A stretch of DNA of 64,000 bases from positions 744,001 through 808,000 of the forward strand of contig NZ_JAHLME010000003.1 of NCBI RefSeq assembly GCF_018919395.1. The letters are read 5' to 3'. A program made the position numbers and the translations under genes. The notes below the pieces were generated by a model that was given only the letters and a program-made list of their open reading frames with translations, had not been told where the DNA came from and made no database searches. The stretch is from Geomonas azotofigens. Lineage in GTDB: Bacteria > Desulfobacterota > Desulfuromonadia > Geobacterales > Geobacteraceae. Shown piece by piece: positions 23,239-32,400 of the stretch. Every line of letters starts with the position of its first letter. Within the stretch, counting starts at the first letter, position 1.

Positions 23239-25092
23239 ATGTCTGAGGAGAGTTCCACCTTTGCACCATCCACTGTCAGCTATCGCAGATGCACCGTCAA
23301 CCTGGAGCAGGGCACCGTCTCCTTCCAGAGCTTGCCGTGCGCAAACCTGGAAGATGTGCTAGGGGGATTCGGACGATCGTTCCAAGTCCTGGAACAGCGA
23401 ACGGTGAAAAACGCCTACTCGCCGGAGAATCCCCTGATCGTCAATACCGGGCTTCTCACCGGCACTGCGGTGATGACCGGGCTTCGTACCTACTTTTCCG
23501 CCTACAGCCCGCTCAAGCGCTCCGATGCCGGCATGCCTGGCGCCATGTGGGCGGCAGGAAGCGGGAACTTCGGCAACAAGCTGAAATGGGCCGGATTGGA
23601 CGAACTGATCTTCGAAGACCGGTCGTCGACTCCGGTACTGGCGGTGATACGCGAAGGAGCGTCGGGACCGGTGGTCGAACTGGAACCGGCCGACCATCTC
23701 CTAGGGCTCACCGGGCATGAAAAAATCATGGCGCTGCACCGGCAGTATCCCGATGCGCATTTCGCCGTGATAGGTCCGGCCGGTGAGAACTACCAGAACG
23801 TTTACATGGGCGCAGTCGTCATGAGCACCGACAACGAGCTGAAGTCGGGAGAGCCGAAGAGCCGTTTCGCCGGTCGCGGCGGCATGGGCAGCGTCATGGG
23901 GTACAAGAACCTGATCGCCATAGTCGCGCAGTCGCGGGACAAGATGCCGCCGGTGACCTCGGCGATGCGCGACGTCAACCGGGGCGTGATAACCAACGGG
24001 GGCTCCGCGCGTTTTCAGCCCGTCAGCCAGGGGGGCGGCGGGGGGACCTGGGCGAACATCGAGGTGTTGCAGGCCTTTCATGCCGTGCCGGTCAACAACT
24101 TCCGACCCAAAGGCAACGACGACGTCGAGCGGCTCTTTCGCGACAAGGTGGAGATGGAGTTTGACGTCTTCGCCGAGGCCTGCTTCCGTTGCGGCATCCG
24201 CTGTCACAATAACGTTTTCAACCGGACCGCATGGGGAGGGCGTGGACGCCTGCAGGCAAAGTACGACTTCGAGCCGCTCATCCTTTTCGGCTCCAACCTC
24301 GGCGTCCACCAACCGGCTCAGGTCTCCGAACTGATCCATCTGTGTGACCTGCTCGGGATGGATGCCATCTCCCTGGGCACCACGCTGGCGTACGTACTGG
24401 ATTACAACGAGCGGCATCCCGAGGCGCCCCTGTTCAACGGCGCCACTTTCGGCGCATTCGAGGCCATCAAGGCGCTGATCCAGGAAACTGGGCGCGGAGG
24501 GAATGAAGGGATCGGCAGGGGCGTCAAGCGGCTGTCGCAGCAGCTCGGGGAAACCTCGTACGCCATGCACGTAAAAGGCCTGGAGCTGCCGGCCTACCTC
24601 CCGGACACCAATCCCGGCTACATCTTTGCCATTGCGGGCGGCCACATGTCCATGGGGACTCACATGCTGTTGGCGAAAGAAGGGGTCACCACCGTCGAAG
24701 GCTGGGCGAAAGCGATCACCACCACCGGACTGCTGCAGGTCGGCTATGACATGATCGGGCTTTGCAAGTTCGTGGGCGCCGGAATGGGGCATGAACTGGT
24801 GTCGCAGGCGATAGCGGAGGCCACGGGGCTCAAAGTGCCGCCCGAGGACATCGTCGCGGCGGTGCGCCGTGCATACCTCAGGGGACTGGCGCTGGAGCTG
24901 CGGCAAGGTTTTGGAGAGGATGAATACACCCTCCCGTCCCAGGTGATGAACGATCCGAACCCGAACATGACGCTGCCGGCTTTTATCACGCGCGCATTCA
25001 TTGAGGAACTGAAGGAGAGGGTCTGGTCGGTGTTCAAACCGGAGATCGATGAACTGAGGGGAGCATGGCGCGATGAATCATCGGAAGCGTGA
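23239..25092 (+). CDS. Tungsten-type aldehyde:ferredoxin oxidoreductase
   Basis: 617 residues, normal AOR length. The N-terminal AFOR domain (to about 210) includes AGRGGMGSVMGYKNL, which contacts the pterin. The [4Fe-4S] ligands are CX2CX3C at C315, C318 and C322 (CFRCGIRC), with C509 in MIGLCKF as the fourth. Second pterin motif is CDLLGMDAISLG. The reaction is reversible oxidation of an aldehyde to acid with ferredoxin, W-bis-pyranopterin dependent, in the cytoplasm. The adjacent MoaD gene and the TetR gene overlapping its 3' end suggest a controlled unit. The class could instead be related to benzoyl-CoA reductase BamB, but bam partners are absent. Confidence 0.9.
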   Translation: MSEESSTFAPSTVSYRRCTVNLEQGTVSFQSLPCANLEDVLGGFGRSFQVLEQRTVKNAYSPENPLIVNTGLLTGTAVMTGLRTYFSAYSPLKRSDAGMPGAMWAAGSGNFGNKLKWAGLDELIFEDRSSTPVLAVIREGASGPVVELEPADHLLGLTGHEKIMALHRQYPDAHFAVIGPAGENYQNVYMGAVVMSTDNELKSGEPKSRFAGRGGMGSVMGYKNLIAIVAQSRDKMPPVTSAMRDVNRGVITNGGSARFQPVSQGGGGGTWANIEVLQAFHAVPVNNFRPKGNDDVERLFRDKVEMEFDVFAEACFRCGIRCHNNVFNRTAWGGRGRLQAKYDFEPLILFGSNLGVHQPAQVSELIHLCDLLGMDAISLGTTLAYVLDYNERHPEAPLFNGATFGAFEAIKALIQETGRGGNEGIGRGVKRLSQQLGETSYAMHVKGLELPAYLPDTNPGYIFAIAGGHMSMGTHMLLAKEGVTTVEGWAKAITTTGLLQVGYDMIGLCKFVGAGMGHELVSQAIAEATGLKVPPEDIVAAVRRAYLRGLALELRQGFGEDEYTLPSQVMNDPNPNMTLPAFITRAFIEELKERVWSVFKPEIDELRGAWRDESSEA

Positions 25093-25639
25093 AGACATCA
25101 TCAAGGCGGCGATAGAGCTGATATCCGCGCGAGGCTTTCACGATGCCCCCATGGCGATGATCGCTGAGCGCGCAAACGTCGCAGCGGGAACCATTTATCG
25201 GTCCTTTGAAAGCAAGGATGATCTCATCGTTAAGACGTATGCGACTGTGGAACAAAGGATGATTGCCTCGATCACCGAGGATTATCCGGAAAGGGAATCG
25301 CTCCATGAGCGGTTCCGGCATCTGTGCGTAAAAGTCGTTCGGTATTTCCTTGCCTCGCCGATGGAATTTCGCTTCATAGAGCAATTTCTCAATTCCCCGT
25401 ACGGCGTATCGACCCGTAACCAGCGGCTGAACGACGATACCCGCATCCTGACGACCCTTTTCCGAGAGGGGCAGCGGCAGCAAGTGATCAAGAGCCTTCC
25501 TTTGCCGGTCCTTACTGCGCTGGTGTTCGGCCCGCTGATACAGATGTGCCGTGATCATATCCTTGGATTTTTCGCGTTGGATGAGGAGGCCGTCAATACC
25601 ACCGTGGAGGCGTGCTGGGATGCGATCCGACAGCGATGA
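25073..25639 (+). CDS. TetR-family regulator
   Basis: 188 residues, starting inside the end of the AOR gene (GAGGGGAG upstream). The HTH is AMIAERANVAAGTIYRSFESKDDLI, about residues 24-48. The ligand domain is similar in layout to a second TetR protein at 33919-34554 (both carry a VRYF-xx-P-EF-F-xQFL-SPY block), so they are paralogues. The overlap with aor suggests auto-regulation of that operon. A divergent option is control of the efflux genes beyond 27456. No operator was identified. Confidence 0.88.
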   Translation: MNHRKREDIIKAAIELISARGFHDAPMAMIAERANVAAGTIYRSFESKDDLIVKTYATVEQRMIASITEDYPERESLHERFRHLCVKVVRYFLASPMEFRFIEQFLNSPYGVSTRNQRLNDDTRILTTLFREGQRQQVIKSLPLPVLTALVFGPLIQMCRDHILGFFALDEEAVNTTVEACWDAIRQR

Positions 25640-25684
25640 CGCAGTGATCACCTGACGGCGCATTGAACATCGGCCGGCTGCGCT

Positions 25685-27247
25685 TTATTTACCGGCATTG
25701 CTCCTTTCCCGCTCCCTGCGACGGTAGCTGATGCCGAGTTTGTCCAGGCGCCACCGGAGCGTGTTGGGATTCATCCCGAGGAGTTCCGCCGCCCCGCCGG
25801 GTCCGTGGATCTTCCCGTTGGTGAGCTTCATGACCTCGATGATGTGAGCCGATATCGCCTGGTCTAATTTCGAAGGGCATTGAGGCGCTGTATCGCCTGC
25901 GGCAACTGCTTTTACCTCTCCGTTTGTGTTGAGAATAATAGAGTCAAAATCCAGCGGACCCGCGCTATGCCGGATCAACTCACGTTCGACCAGGTTTTCC
26001 AATTCGCGGACGTTGCCAGGCCAGTCGTATTCCATAAGCCGCGATAGCGCCCCTGGTGCCACCGAGGGGGGGAGGGGCATCCCGAACTCCCTGCTTTTCA
26101 CCGCCAGGAAATGGCGTACTAGAGCCGGAATGTCCTCCTTGCGCTGCCGCACCGGCGGGACCATGATCGGGAAACCGCTCAGCCGGTACCACAGGTCCTC
26201 GCGGAAGGTGCCCTCCGTCATCATGCTCTGGAGATTGCGATGGGTCGCGGAAATGACCCTGATGTTCACCGGTATGGCGCGCTTGCCTCCTATCCTCTCG
26301 ACTTCGTGATTTTGCAGTACCCGCAGCAAGCGCACCTGCGCCGAAGGCGGAAGTTCCCCGATTTCGTCCAGGAAAATGGTCCCTCCATCGGCACGTTCGA
26401 ACCGTCCCCTGCTCTCCGCAACCGCCCCGGTGAAGGCGCCCCTCTCGTGGCCGAACAGCTCGCTGTCGATCAGGCTCTCCGGGAGTGCCCCGCAATTGAC
26501 CTTTATGAACGGCCCGTCCTTGCGGGGTGAAGAGAAATGTATGGCATTGGCTATCAGCTCTTTGCCTGTTCCGGTTTCGCCAAGGAGCAGTACCGTGTTG
26601 TTGAGCGGCGCCACCTGGCGCACCATTTCCATCACGTGACGCAGGCCGGTGTTCGCCCCGATGATGTCTTCCGCCGCACCTCCGTATAACTCCCGGCTCA
26701 GGAAACGCTTGTCATCGAGCAGGATCGCCTGGTAGCGGAGCACATCCTCATGGGCCATGGCGTTGGCAAGTGCGATCGCAAAGGGCTTTGCGATCCCTCC
26801 TAAAAGCTCTACCTGCTCTGCGCTATACCTGTCTTTTCCCCCCGCTCGCAAAACCAGCCCGCCAAGCAATTCGCCTTTCAATCTCAAAGGAACTATCAGT
26901 TCGGTCACAGCCTCGTACTTCACCATCGGTGCGAGGGCACCGAAAATCTCGTCGTGTTCGGGGTCCACGATGAACGGCGAGGAAAAATTTCGCGCAGCGA
27001 TTTTTTCGGCCAGCCCTTGCGACAGCGGAATGATCTCATCCGGCACGGTCACCTGGCAACTGCTCTCCAAAGCGTTGGCGACTCGCCGCACCGCTCCCAG
27101 CCGTGTGTCCAGGATGAAAAGGGTCAGCAGGTCTACCGGGACATGAACCTTCAGGTACTCGAAGGCGTTTTGCAACGACTCCTTGATTTCCAGACTGCTG
27201 CAGATTTTTAGCGTTATCTCCCTGATGAACTCATCGTGGCTTATCAT
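25685..27247 (-). CDS. Sigma-54-dependent activator with GAF sensor (paralogue 1)
   Basis: 520 residues. An N-terminal GAF-like sensor (about 15-175) is followed by an AAA+ domain with Walker A GETGTGKE, the sigma-54-contacting GAFTGA loop and Walker [13 protein letters not shown]. The C-terminal Fis-type HTH lies in [23 protein letters not shown]. There is no receiver domain, so activity is set by a small ligand or redox state at the GAF domain, as in FhlA/NorR-type activators. It is divergent from the reductase/RND operon, with a dyad and a -24/-12 promoter between. It is about as long as, and very similar to, the activator at 52169-53713. Confidence 0.95.
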   Translation of the reverse strand: MISHDEFIREITLKICSSLEIKESLQNAFEYLKVHVPVDLLTLFILDTRLGAVRRVANALESSCQVTVPDEIIPLSQGLAEKIAARNFSSPFIVDPEHDEIFGALAPMVKYEAVTELIVPLRLKGELLGGLVLRAGGKDRYSAEQVELLGGIAKPFAIALANAMAHEDVLRYQAILLDDKRFLSRELYGGAAEDIIGANTGLRHVMEMVRQVAPLNNTVLLLGETGTGKELIANAIHFSSPRKDGPFIKVNCGALPESLIDSELFGHERGAFTGAVAESRGRFERADGGTIFLDEIGELPPSAQVRLLRVLQNHEVERIGGKRAIPVNIRVISATHRNLQSMMTEGTFREDLWYRLSGFPIMVPPVRQRKEDIPALVRHFLAVKSREFGMPLPPSVAPGALSRLMEYDWPGNVRELENLVERELIRHSAGPLDFDSIILNTNGEVKAVAAGDTAPQCPSKLDQAISAHIIEVMKLTNGKIHGPGGAAELLGMNPNTLRWRLDKLGISYRRRERERSNAGK

Positions 27248-27312
27248 CGCTTCCCCTTCCGTCTGCTGGCTACATCCAGGACTACAAGATACTGTAGATT
27301 TTGCCCAGTTTC

Positions 27313-27346
27313 ACAACATATCGCAATAGTTATTGCGGCATGTTGT
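27313..27346. promoter_or_regulatory. Palindromic upstream activator site, 34-bp dyad
   Basis: ACAACAT and ATGTTGT flank a second arm pair CGCAATA-GT-TATTGCG; the arms are exactly complementary, with 2-base spacers. The centre is about 72 bases upstream of the -24/-12 promoter at 27401, a normal distance for a sigma-54 activator binding as dimers. The most likely ligand is the adjacent divergent activator. A smaller CTACA...TGTAG repeat sits at 27282-27297. Confidence 0.7.
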
Positions 27347-27400
27347 AGTGCTGGTTTGTGCTCTGATTCCTAACTGCCTGAAATGTCTATATTTTATGAG

Positions 27401-27417
27401 TTGGCACATTCGTCGCT
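27401..27417 (+). promoter_or_regulatory. Sigma-54 (-24/-12) promoter of the reductase-RND operon
   Basis: TTGGCACATTCGTCGCT matches the consensus TTGGCACG-N4-TTGCW with the invariant GG and GC at the correct 10-base spacing; one T of the -12 element is C. It lies 39 bases before the first gene of the operon and downstream of the dyad. Confidence 0.75.
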
Positions 27418-27455
27418 AAAGAGATGACAATAAATCCAACTGGAAGGACAACCCC

Positions 27456-28085
27456 ATGGCCAACATCCTTTATGTCACCTGTAACGTTAAATCCCAGGCG
27501 AGGGCTCGCACCCTTTTGCTGGGGGACGAGTTCATGGATGAATACCTCCGCAAAAATCCGCAGGACGAGGTTCAGGTTCTCGACTTGTACCGCGACAGCA
27601 TTCAGCGGGTCGATCAGGACGTTTTAAGTGCCTGGGGGCGGATCGAGCGTGGCGAGGAATACGGTTTCTTATCGGACGAAGAACGCCGGAAGATTAACAA
27701 AATCTGGCGCATCGCGGACCAGTTTCGCAGGTGCGACAAGTATGTCTTCGTCACCCACAGCCTTAACCTGTGGTTCCCAGCGGAGTTCAAGATGTACATC
27801 GATGCGATCTGCGTACTGGATCGTACCTACCGTCTTACGCCGGAAGGAACTGAAGGGATGCTCCACGGCCTCTCCAGGAAATCGCTGCATCTTCATGCAA
27901 ATCAGCCTTACAAGTTCGGTGGAGAGGGCGACCAGAGTGTTGCTTATCTCCGATCGGTGCTCTGTTTCCTCGGTGTGGCAGATCAGGAAACTGTCCTGCT
28001 TCAAGGTGATGATCCCGAACGAGGGCGATGGGACGAGTATGAGGCAGTTCGCGGCAAGCTTTTGGAACTGGCCCGCCGTTTCTAA
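27456..28085 (+). CDS. Flavodoxin-fold NAD(P)H dehydrogenase (AzoR/quinone reductase type)
   Basis: 209 residues. The N-terminus MANILYVTCNVKSQARARTLLLGDEFMDEY and EVQVLDLYRD are typical of the FMN-dependent AzoR/NQO-like family, which transfers electrons from NAD(P)H to quinones or azo compounds. KYVFVTHSLNLWFPAEFKMYIDAICVLDRTY (in part) is the FMN-contacting and dimer region. GGAAGGA precedes the ATG. It is the first gene after the -24/-12 promoter and lies ahead of the efflux genes. A role in detoxifying a quinone-like or redox-active compound that the pump also exports is a reasonable inference. Confidence 0.82.
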   Translation: MANILYVTCNVKSQARARTLLLGDEFMDEYLRKNPQDEVQVLDLYRDSIQRVDQDVLSAWGRIERGEEYGFLSDEERRKINKIWRIADQFRRCDKYVFVTHSLNLWFPAEFKMYIDAICVLDRTYRLTPEGTEGMLHGLSRKSLHLHANQPYKFGGEGDQSVAYLRSVLCFLGVADQETVLLQGDDPERGRWDEYEAVRGKLLELARRF

Positions 28086-28200
28086 AGACGGCACACAGTC
28101 AGTGCCAGTCACTCATCAGGATTCTGGCATCTTGGCTCCTCTGAGCCGACCGGCCGAACCGTCGACCATTAACTAAATGAAAACGAAAGGAGCAATATCA

Positions 28201-29424
28201 ATGAGAGGTACTTGGGAGTCCATTGTAAAGGCGGCATGTCTGGCGACAGTCGGATTTTCACTGGCAGGTTGCGCAGGTGAGCAGCAAAAGGAAGCCAAAG
28301 GAGATGCCGTGCCGGTGGTGGTGGGGCGGGTCCAGAAGGTCCAGGAGCGCGAGACCATCTCGGTGAGCGGGACGGTCGCAACCCCCAATGCACCGGCGAC
28401 CCTTTCCTTCCTGGTTTCCGGGAAGGTGGTGTTCGTGGGGCCGCGGGAGGGTGAGTTCGTGAAGAAGGGGCAGGTTCTGGCCAGGATCGATCCCACCGAT
28501 TTCAACCTTTCCGTCAAAGGTGCCGCCGCTCAGCTGGCAAGCACCGAGGCCGCACTGGAAAAGGCGATGAACTCGGCGCGGCCGGAGCATCTGGAGCAGG
28601 CGCGCATCGCGTATGAGCGGGCCGAGGACGAGTACCGGCGTATGAAGATGCTCTACGACTCCAAGAGCCTGGCGCCCAACGATTTCCAGAAGTACAAGGC
28701 GGCCTACGAGCACGCCAGACAGGAGTACGACCAGGCCAAGGCCGGCGGCCAGAAAGAGGACAAGGCCCTGGCGAAAGCGGGGTACAACCAGGCAGCGGCC
28801 CACCTCGACGTCGCGAAAAAGGCGCTCGGCGATGCGACGCTGTACGCGCCGATGGACGGGTACATCGCGAAACGTGCCGTGGAGCCGGGCGACACCGCCG
28901 CGGCCGGGCGTCCCGTCTTCGAGATGGTCCGCATGGACCCGGTCGAGGTGAGCGTGGGCGTGCCGGAGACCGACGTGCACCTGGTCAGCATCGGCCAGAA
29001 GGCCGACATCACGGTGCCGGCCCTCCCCGGTAAATCCTTCCAGGGGACGGTGCGCGTCATCAACGTTTCCGCTGACTCCAATACCCGCACCTACATGACC
29101 AGGATCAGCGTCCCCAACCCGGAGCATGCCCTCAGGGTGGGGATGGTGTCGGAGGCGACCATCCGTGGCAACCGCACCGTGTCCATGGTGACGCTCCCCG
29201 GCGACGCGGTGGTGCGCGATCCGCAGGGGGCGACGCAGGTGTACGTCTACTATCCGGACCAGAAGCGCGTGTACACCAAGCGTGTGGAAATCGGCGCGGC
29301 GGTCAACAAGGACATCGAGATCAAGAGCGGTCTTGACGGCAACGAACTGATCGTCCTCGCCGGGCAGGCAAAGCTCAGAAACGGCGCGGTGGTGTCGGCA
29401 ACGGAACAGACGGCTCGGAAATAG
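28201..29424 (+). CDS. RND efflux periplasmic adaptor lipoprotein
   Basis: 407 residues from the ATG at 28201 (AGGAG upstream; an in-frame ATG at 28177 is less well placed). The N-terminus has a hydrophobic signal ending in a lipobox FSLAGC, so it is a lipoprotein anchored in a membrane. The membrane-fusion domains follow: a barrel-sandwich half (LSFLVSGKVVFVGPREGEFVKKGQVLARID), a long helical hairpin (about 100-200), the second half (DATLYAPMDGYIAKR) and a beta-barrel (PVEVSVGVPE). It precedes the permease by 24 bases. It joins the inner-membrane pump to the outer-membrane channel. Confidence 0.92.
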   Translation: MRGTWESIVKAACLATVGFSLAGCAGEQQKEAKGDAVPVVVGRVQKVQERETISVSGTVATPNAPATLSFLVSGKVVFVGPREGEFVKKGQVLARIDPTDFNLSVKGAAAQLASTEAALEKAMNSARPEHLEQARIAYERAEDEYRRMKMLYDSKSLAPNDFQKYKAAYEHARQEYDQAKAGGQKEDKALAKAGYNQAAAHLDVAKKALGDATLYAPMDGYIAKRAVEPGDTAAAGRPVFEMVRMDPVEVSVGVPETDVHLVSIGQKADITVPALPGKSFQGTVRVINVSADSNTRTYMTRISVPNPEHALRVGMVSEATIRGNRTVSMVTLPGDAVVRDPQGATQVYVYYPDQKRVYTKRVEIGAAVNKDIEIKSGLDGNELIVLAGQAKLRNGAVVSATEQTARK

Positions 29425-29448
29425 ACCGGCAAACGAGAGGAATAGAGT

Positions 29449-32400
29449 ATGACACCGATAAAGTTTTCCCTTCGCTATCCCCCCGTCACCCTCATACTGA
29501 CGGCGATGGTCGTGTTCATAGGCATCCACGCCTTTCTGAAAATGCAGCGCACCGAGGATCCTACCATCACCATCAGGACCGGGCTCGTGGCCGCCATGTA
29601 TCCGGGGGCCACCTCCGAGCAGGTGGAAAAGCAGGTAACCAAGACCCTTGAAAAGCACATCTTCAAGTTCCCCGAGGTCCGCAAGGAGAAGACCTATTCC
29701 ACGAGCCGTCCCGGCATGGTCATCATCAACGTGGAACTCGAGGACAGCGTGAAGAACTCGGACCAGTTCTGGGCCAAGCTGCGCCACGAGATGAACCTGG
29801 TGCGCACTACCGAGCTTCCCTCCGGGGTGATGGGGCCGGTGGTCGACTCGGACTTCGGCGATACCGTGGCCATGCTGGTGGCGGTCCACGGCAAGAGGTA
29901 CGGTTACCGCGAGCTCAGGGACTATGCCGACAAGATCCACGACGAGATGCGCACGGTCCGGGAAGTGGGCAAGCTGGTCACCTACGGCAACCAGTCCGAA
30001 GAGATCCGCATCACCGGGAGCCTCGAGAGGATCGCGCAGTACTTCACCGATACCCGCCAGATCGTGAACGCGCTCAGGGAGCGAAACGCCATCCAAAGCG
30101 CCGGGCATTTCGAGGCCGAGCGCTCGAAGGCGCCGGTGAGAACCACCGGTATCTTCAATACCGAGGACGAGATCCGCAACGTCCTGGTCGACGTCTCCAA
30201 GGACGGCCATCCCCTCTACATCAAGGACTTCGCCAAGGTGGAGCGTCGCTACCAGGACCCGACCTTCATGGTGCGTTACGACGGCGACCCCTGCCTGCTG
30301 CTCTCCGTGGAGATGCAAAAGGGTAAGAACATAGTGGAACTGGGGGAGCAGCTCGAGACCGTTTTCAAGCGCCTGAAGGTGCTCCTCCCTCCCGACGTCA
30401 AGCTGGACCTGGTCGCCAACCAGCCCGAGGTGGTGAAGGAGCGGACCGAGTCGCTGAGCCACGAATTCCTGCTGGCGATCATCTCGGTGGTCCTGGTCAC
30501 CATTGTGCTGCTCCCCTTGAGGGTCGCCGTGATCGCCGCTTTGGCCATACCGGTGACCTTGTGCGGCACGCTCGGTGTCATGAACGCCTTCGGCATAGCC
30601 CTGCACCAGGTTTCCATCGCCGGCCTCATCATGGTGCTCGGCATCGTGGTGGACGACGCCATCGTGATCGCGGACAACTACGTCGAGCTTTTGGACCACA
30701 AGGTGCCCAAGGCGGAGGCGGCCTGGCGCTGCGCCAGCGACGTGCTGGTGCCGGTACTCACCGCGACCATCACCATCATCGCCTCATTCCTGCCGCTATT
30801 GATCATCACCGGTTCGGTCGGGGAGTTCATCATGGCGCTCCCGCTCACCGTGGCGATCGCCCTCGCGGTCTCCTTCGTCGTGGCGGTCTTCCTGACCCCG
30901 CTTCTGTGCCGGTTCTTCATCCAGAAGGGGCTGCACGACCACGACGCCTCACCGGAGCACGGCAAGCAGAAGAAGAGCCTGCTCGACCGGCTCCAGGACA
31001 ACTACGGCGTGTGGATCGGCATCTTCATCAAGCGCAAGTGGCTCGGCTTCACTCTTGGGGGATGCGCCTTCGTCTTCGGGGTGATGCTGTTTGCCGCGGT
31101 GCCGCAGCAGTTCTTCCCTTCGGCGGAGCGCAACCAGTTCGGGATCGACGTCTGGATGCCGCAGGGTACCAGGATCGAGGCGACGGACGAGGTCCTTAGA
31201 AAGATCGAGAAAAGCCTAGGAGCCCACAAGGGCGTCACCCACTACGCCACCTTCGTCGGCCAGAGCGCCCCGAGGTTCTACTACAACGTAAACCCGCAGC
31301 AGCCCGACGCCGCCTACGGCCAGTTCATCGTCAACACCGCCTCGGTGAAGGACACCACGCGTCTTGTGCAGGAACTGCGTGACGATTTGGCCAAGGTCGC
31401 TCCCGAGGCGATGGTGATCGTGAAGGAGTTGCAGCAGGGCGCCCAGATGGAGGCCCCCATCGAGGTGCGCATAGCCGGAGACGACATCGCCGAGTTAAAG
31501 CGGCTGGGGGAGAAGGTGCAGGGGATCCTGGAGAGCATACCCAACACCCAGTACGTGTTCAGGGACTACCTCAACGACTCCTACATGGTGGACGTCAAGG
31601 TTAACGACGAACTGGCCAACCGTCTGGGGCTCACCGACGCATCAGTGTCCCAGACTCTCGCGGGCGCCTTCGACGGCTCCGCGGTCAGCACCTTCTGGGA
31701 AGGGGACCGGGCTATCGACATTAAGCTGAGGCTCGACGCCGCGTCGCGTTCATCCTTCGGCGACATCGAGAACACCTATCTCAATTCCGACCTTACCCGC
31801 GCCAGAGTGCCGCTGCGGGCCGTCGCCACGCTGGCGCCTGAATGGCAGACCAGCAGGATCGTGCGTAGAAACGGCGTGCACACCATGACCATCCGGGCCT
31901 TCCAGAAGCCGGGGGTCTATGCTTCCAAAATCCTGGAGCAGGCGATGCCGCGCATCAAGGCCTTGGAGCTCCCCACCGGGTACCGGATCTACTACGGCGG
32001 CGAAAAGGACAACCAGGAAGAGACCTTCCCGCAGATGGTGTCCGCTCTCGCCATCAGCCTGGTGGCCATCTTCCTGGTCCTCTTGGTTCAGTTCAGGACC
32101 ATTTCCGACCCGCTGGTGGTGATGGCCTCGATCCCGCTGACCCTGTTCGGGGCGATTTTGGGGCTCGTGATCACCCACAACCCCTTCGGCTTCACCGCGT
32201 TCATGGGGCTCATCAGTCTGTGCGGGATCGTGGTCAGAAACGGGATTATCCTGGTCGACTACTGCAACGAGAGGGTGGCCGAGGGGGAAACCCTGGAGCA
32301 GGCCGCGCGGGAGGCGGGTGCCAGGCGGCTGCGCCCCATCTTCCTTACCACGATGGCAGCGGCCGTGGGGGTTACGCCAATGATCCTGTCCAGGTCGAGT

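Noticed and set aside
23239-25092. Interpretation of the AOR as BamB
   Set aside because: No BamC-I partners are nearby, and the adjacent MoaD gene is usual for AOR; sequence alone cannot exclude it fully.
28258-30699. An 813-codon minus-strand frame opposite the RND adaptor and permease
   Set aside because: His/Asp/Val-rich shadow of the coding strand without motifs.
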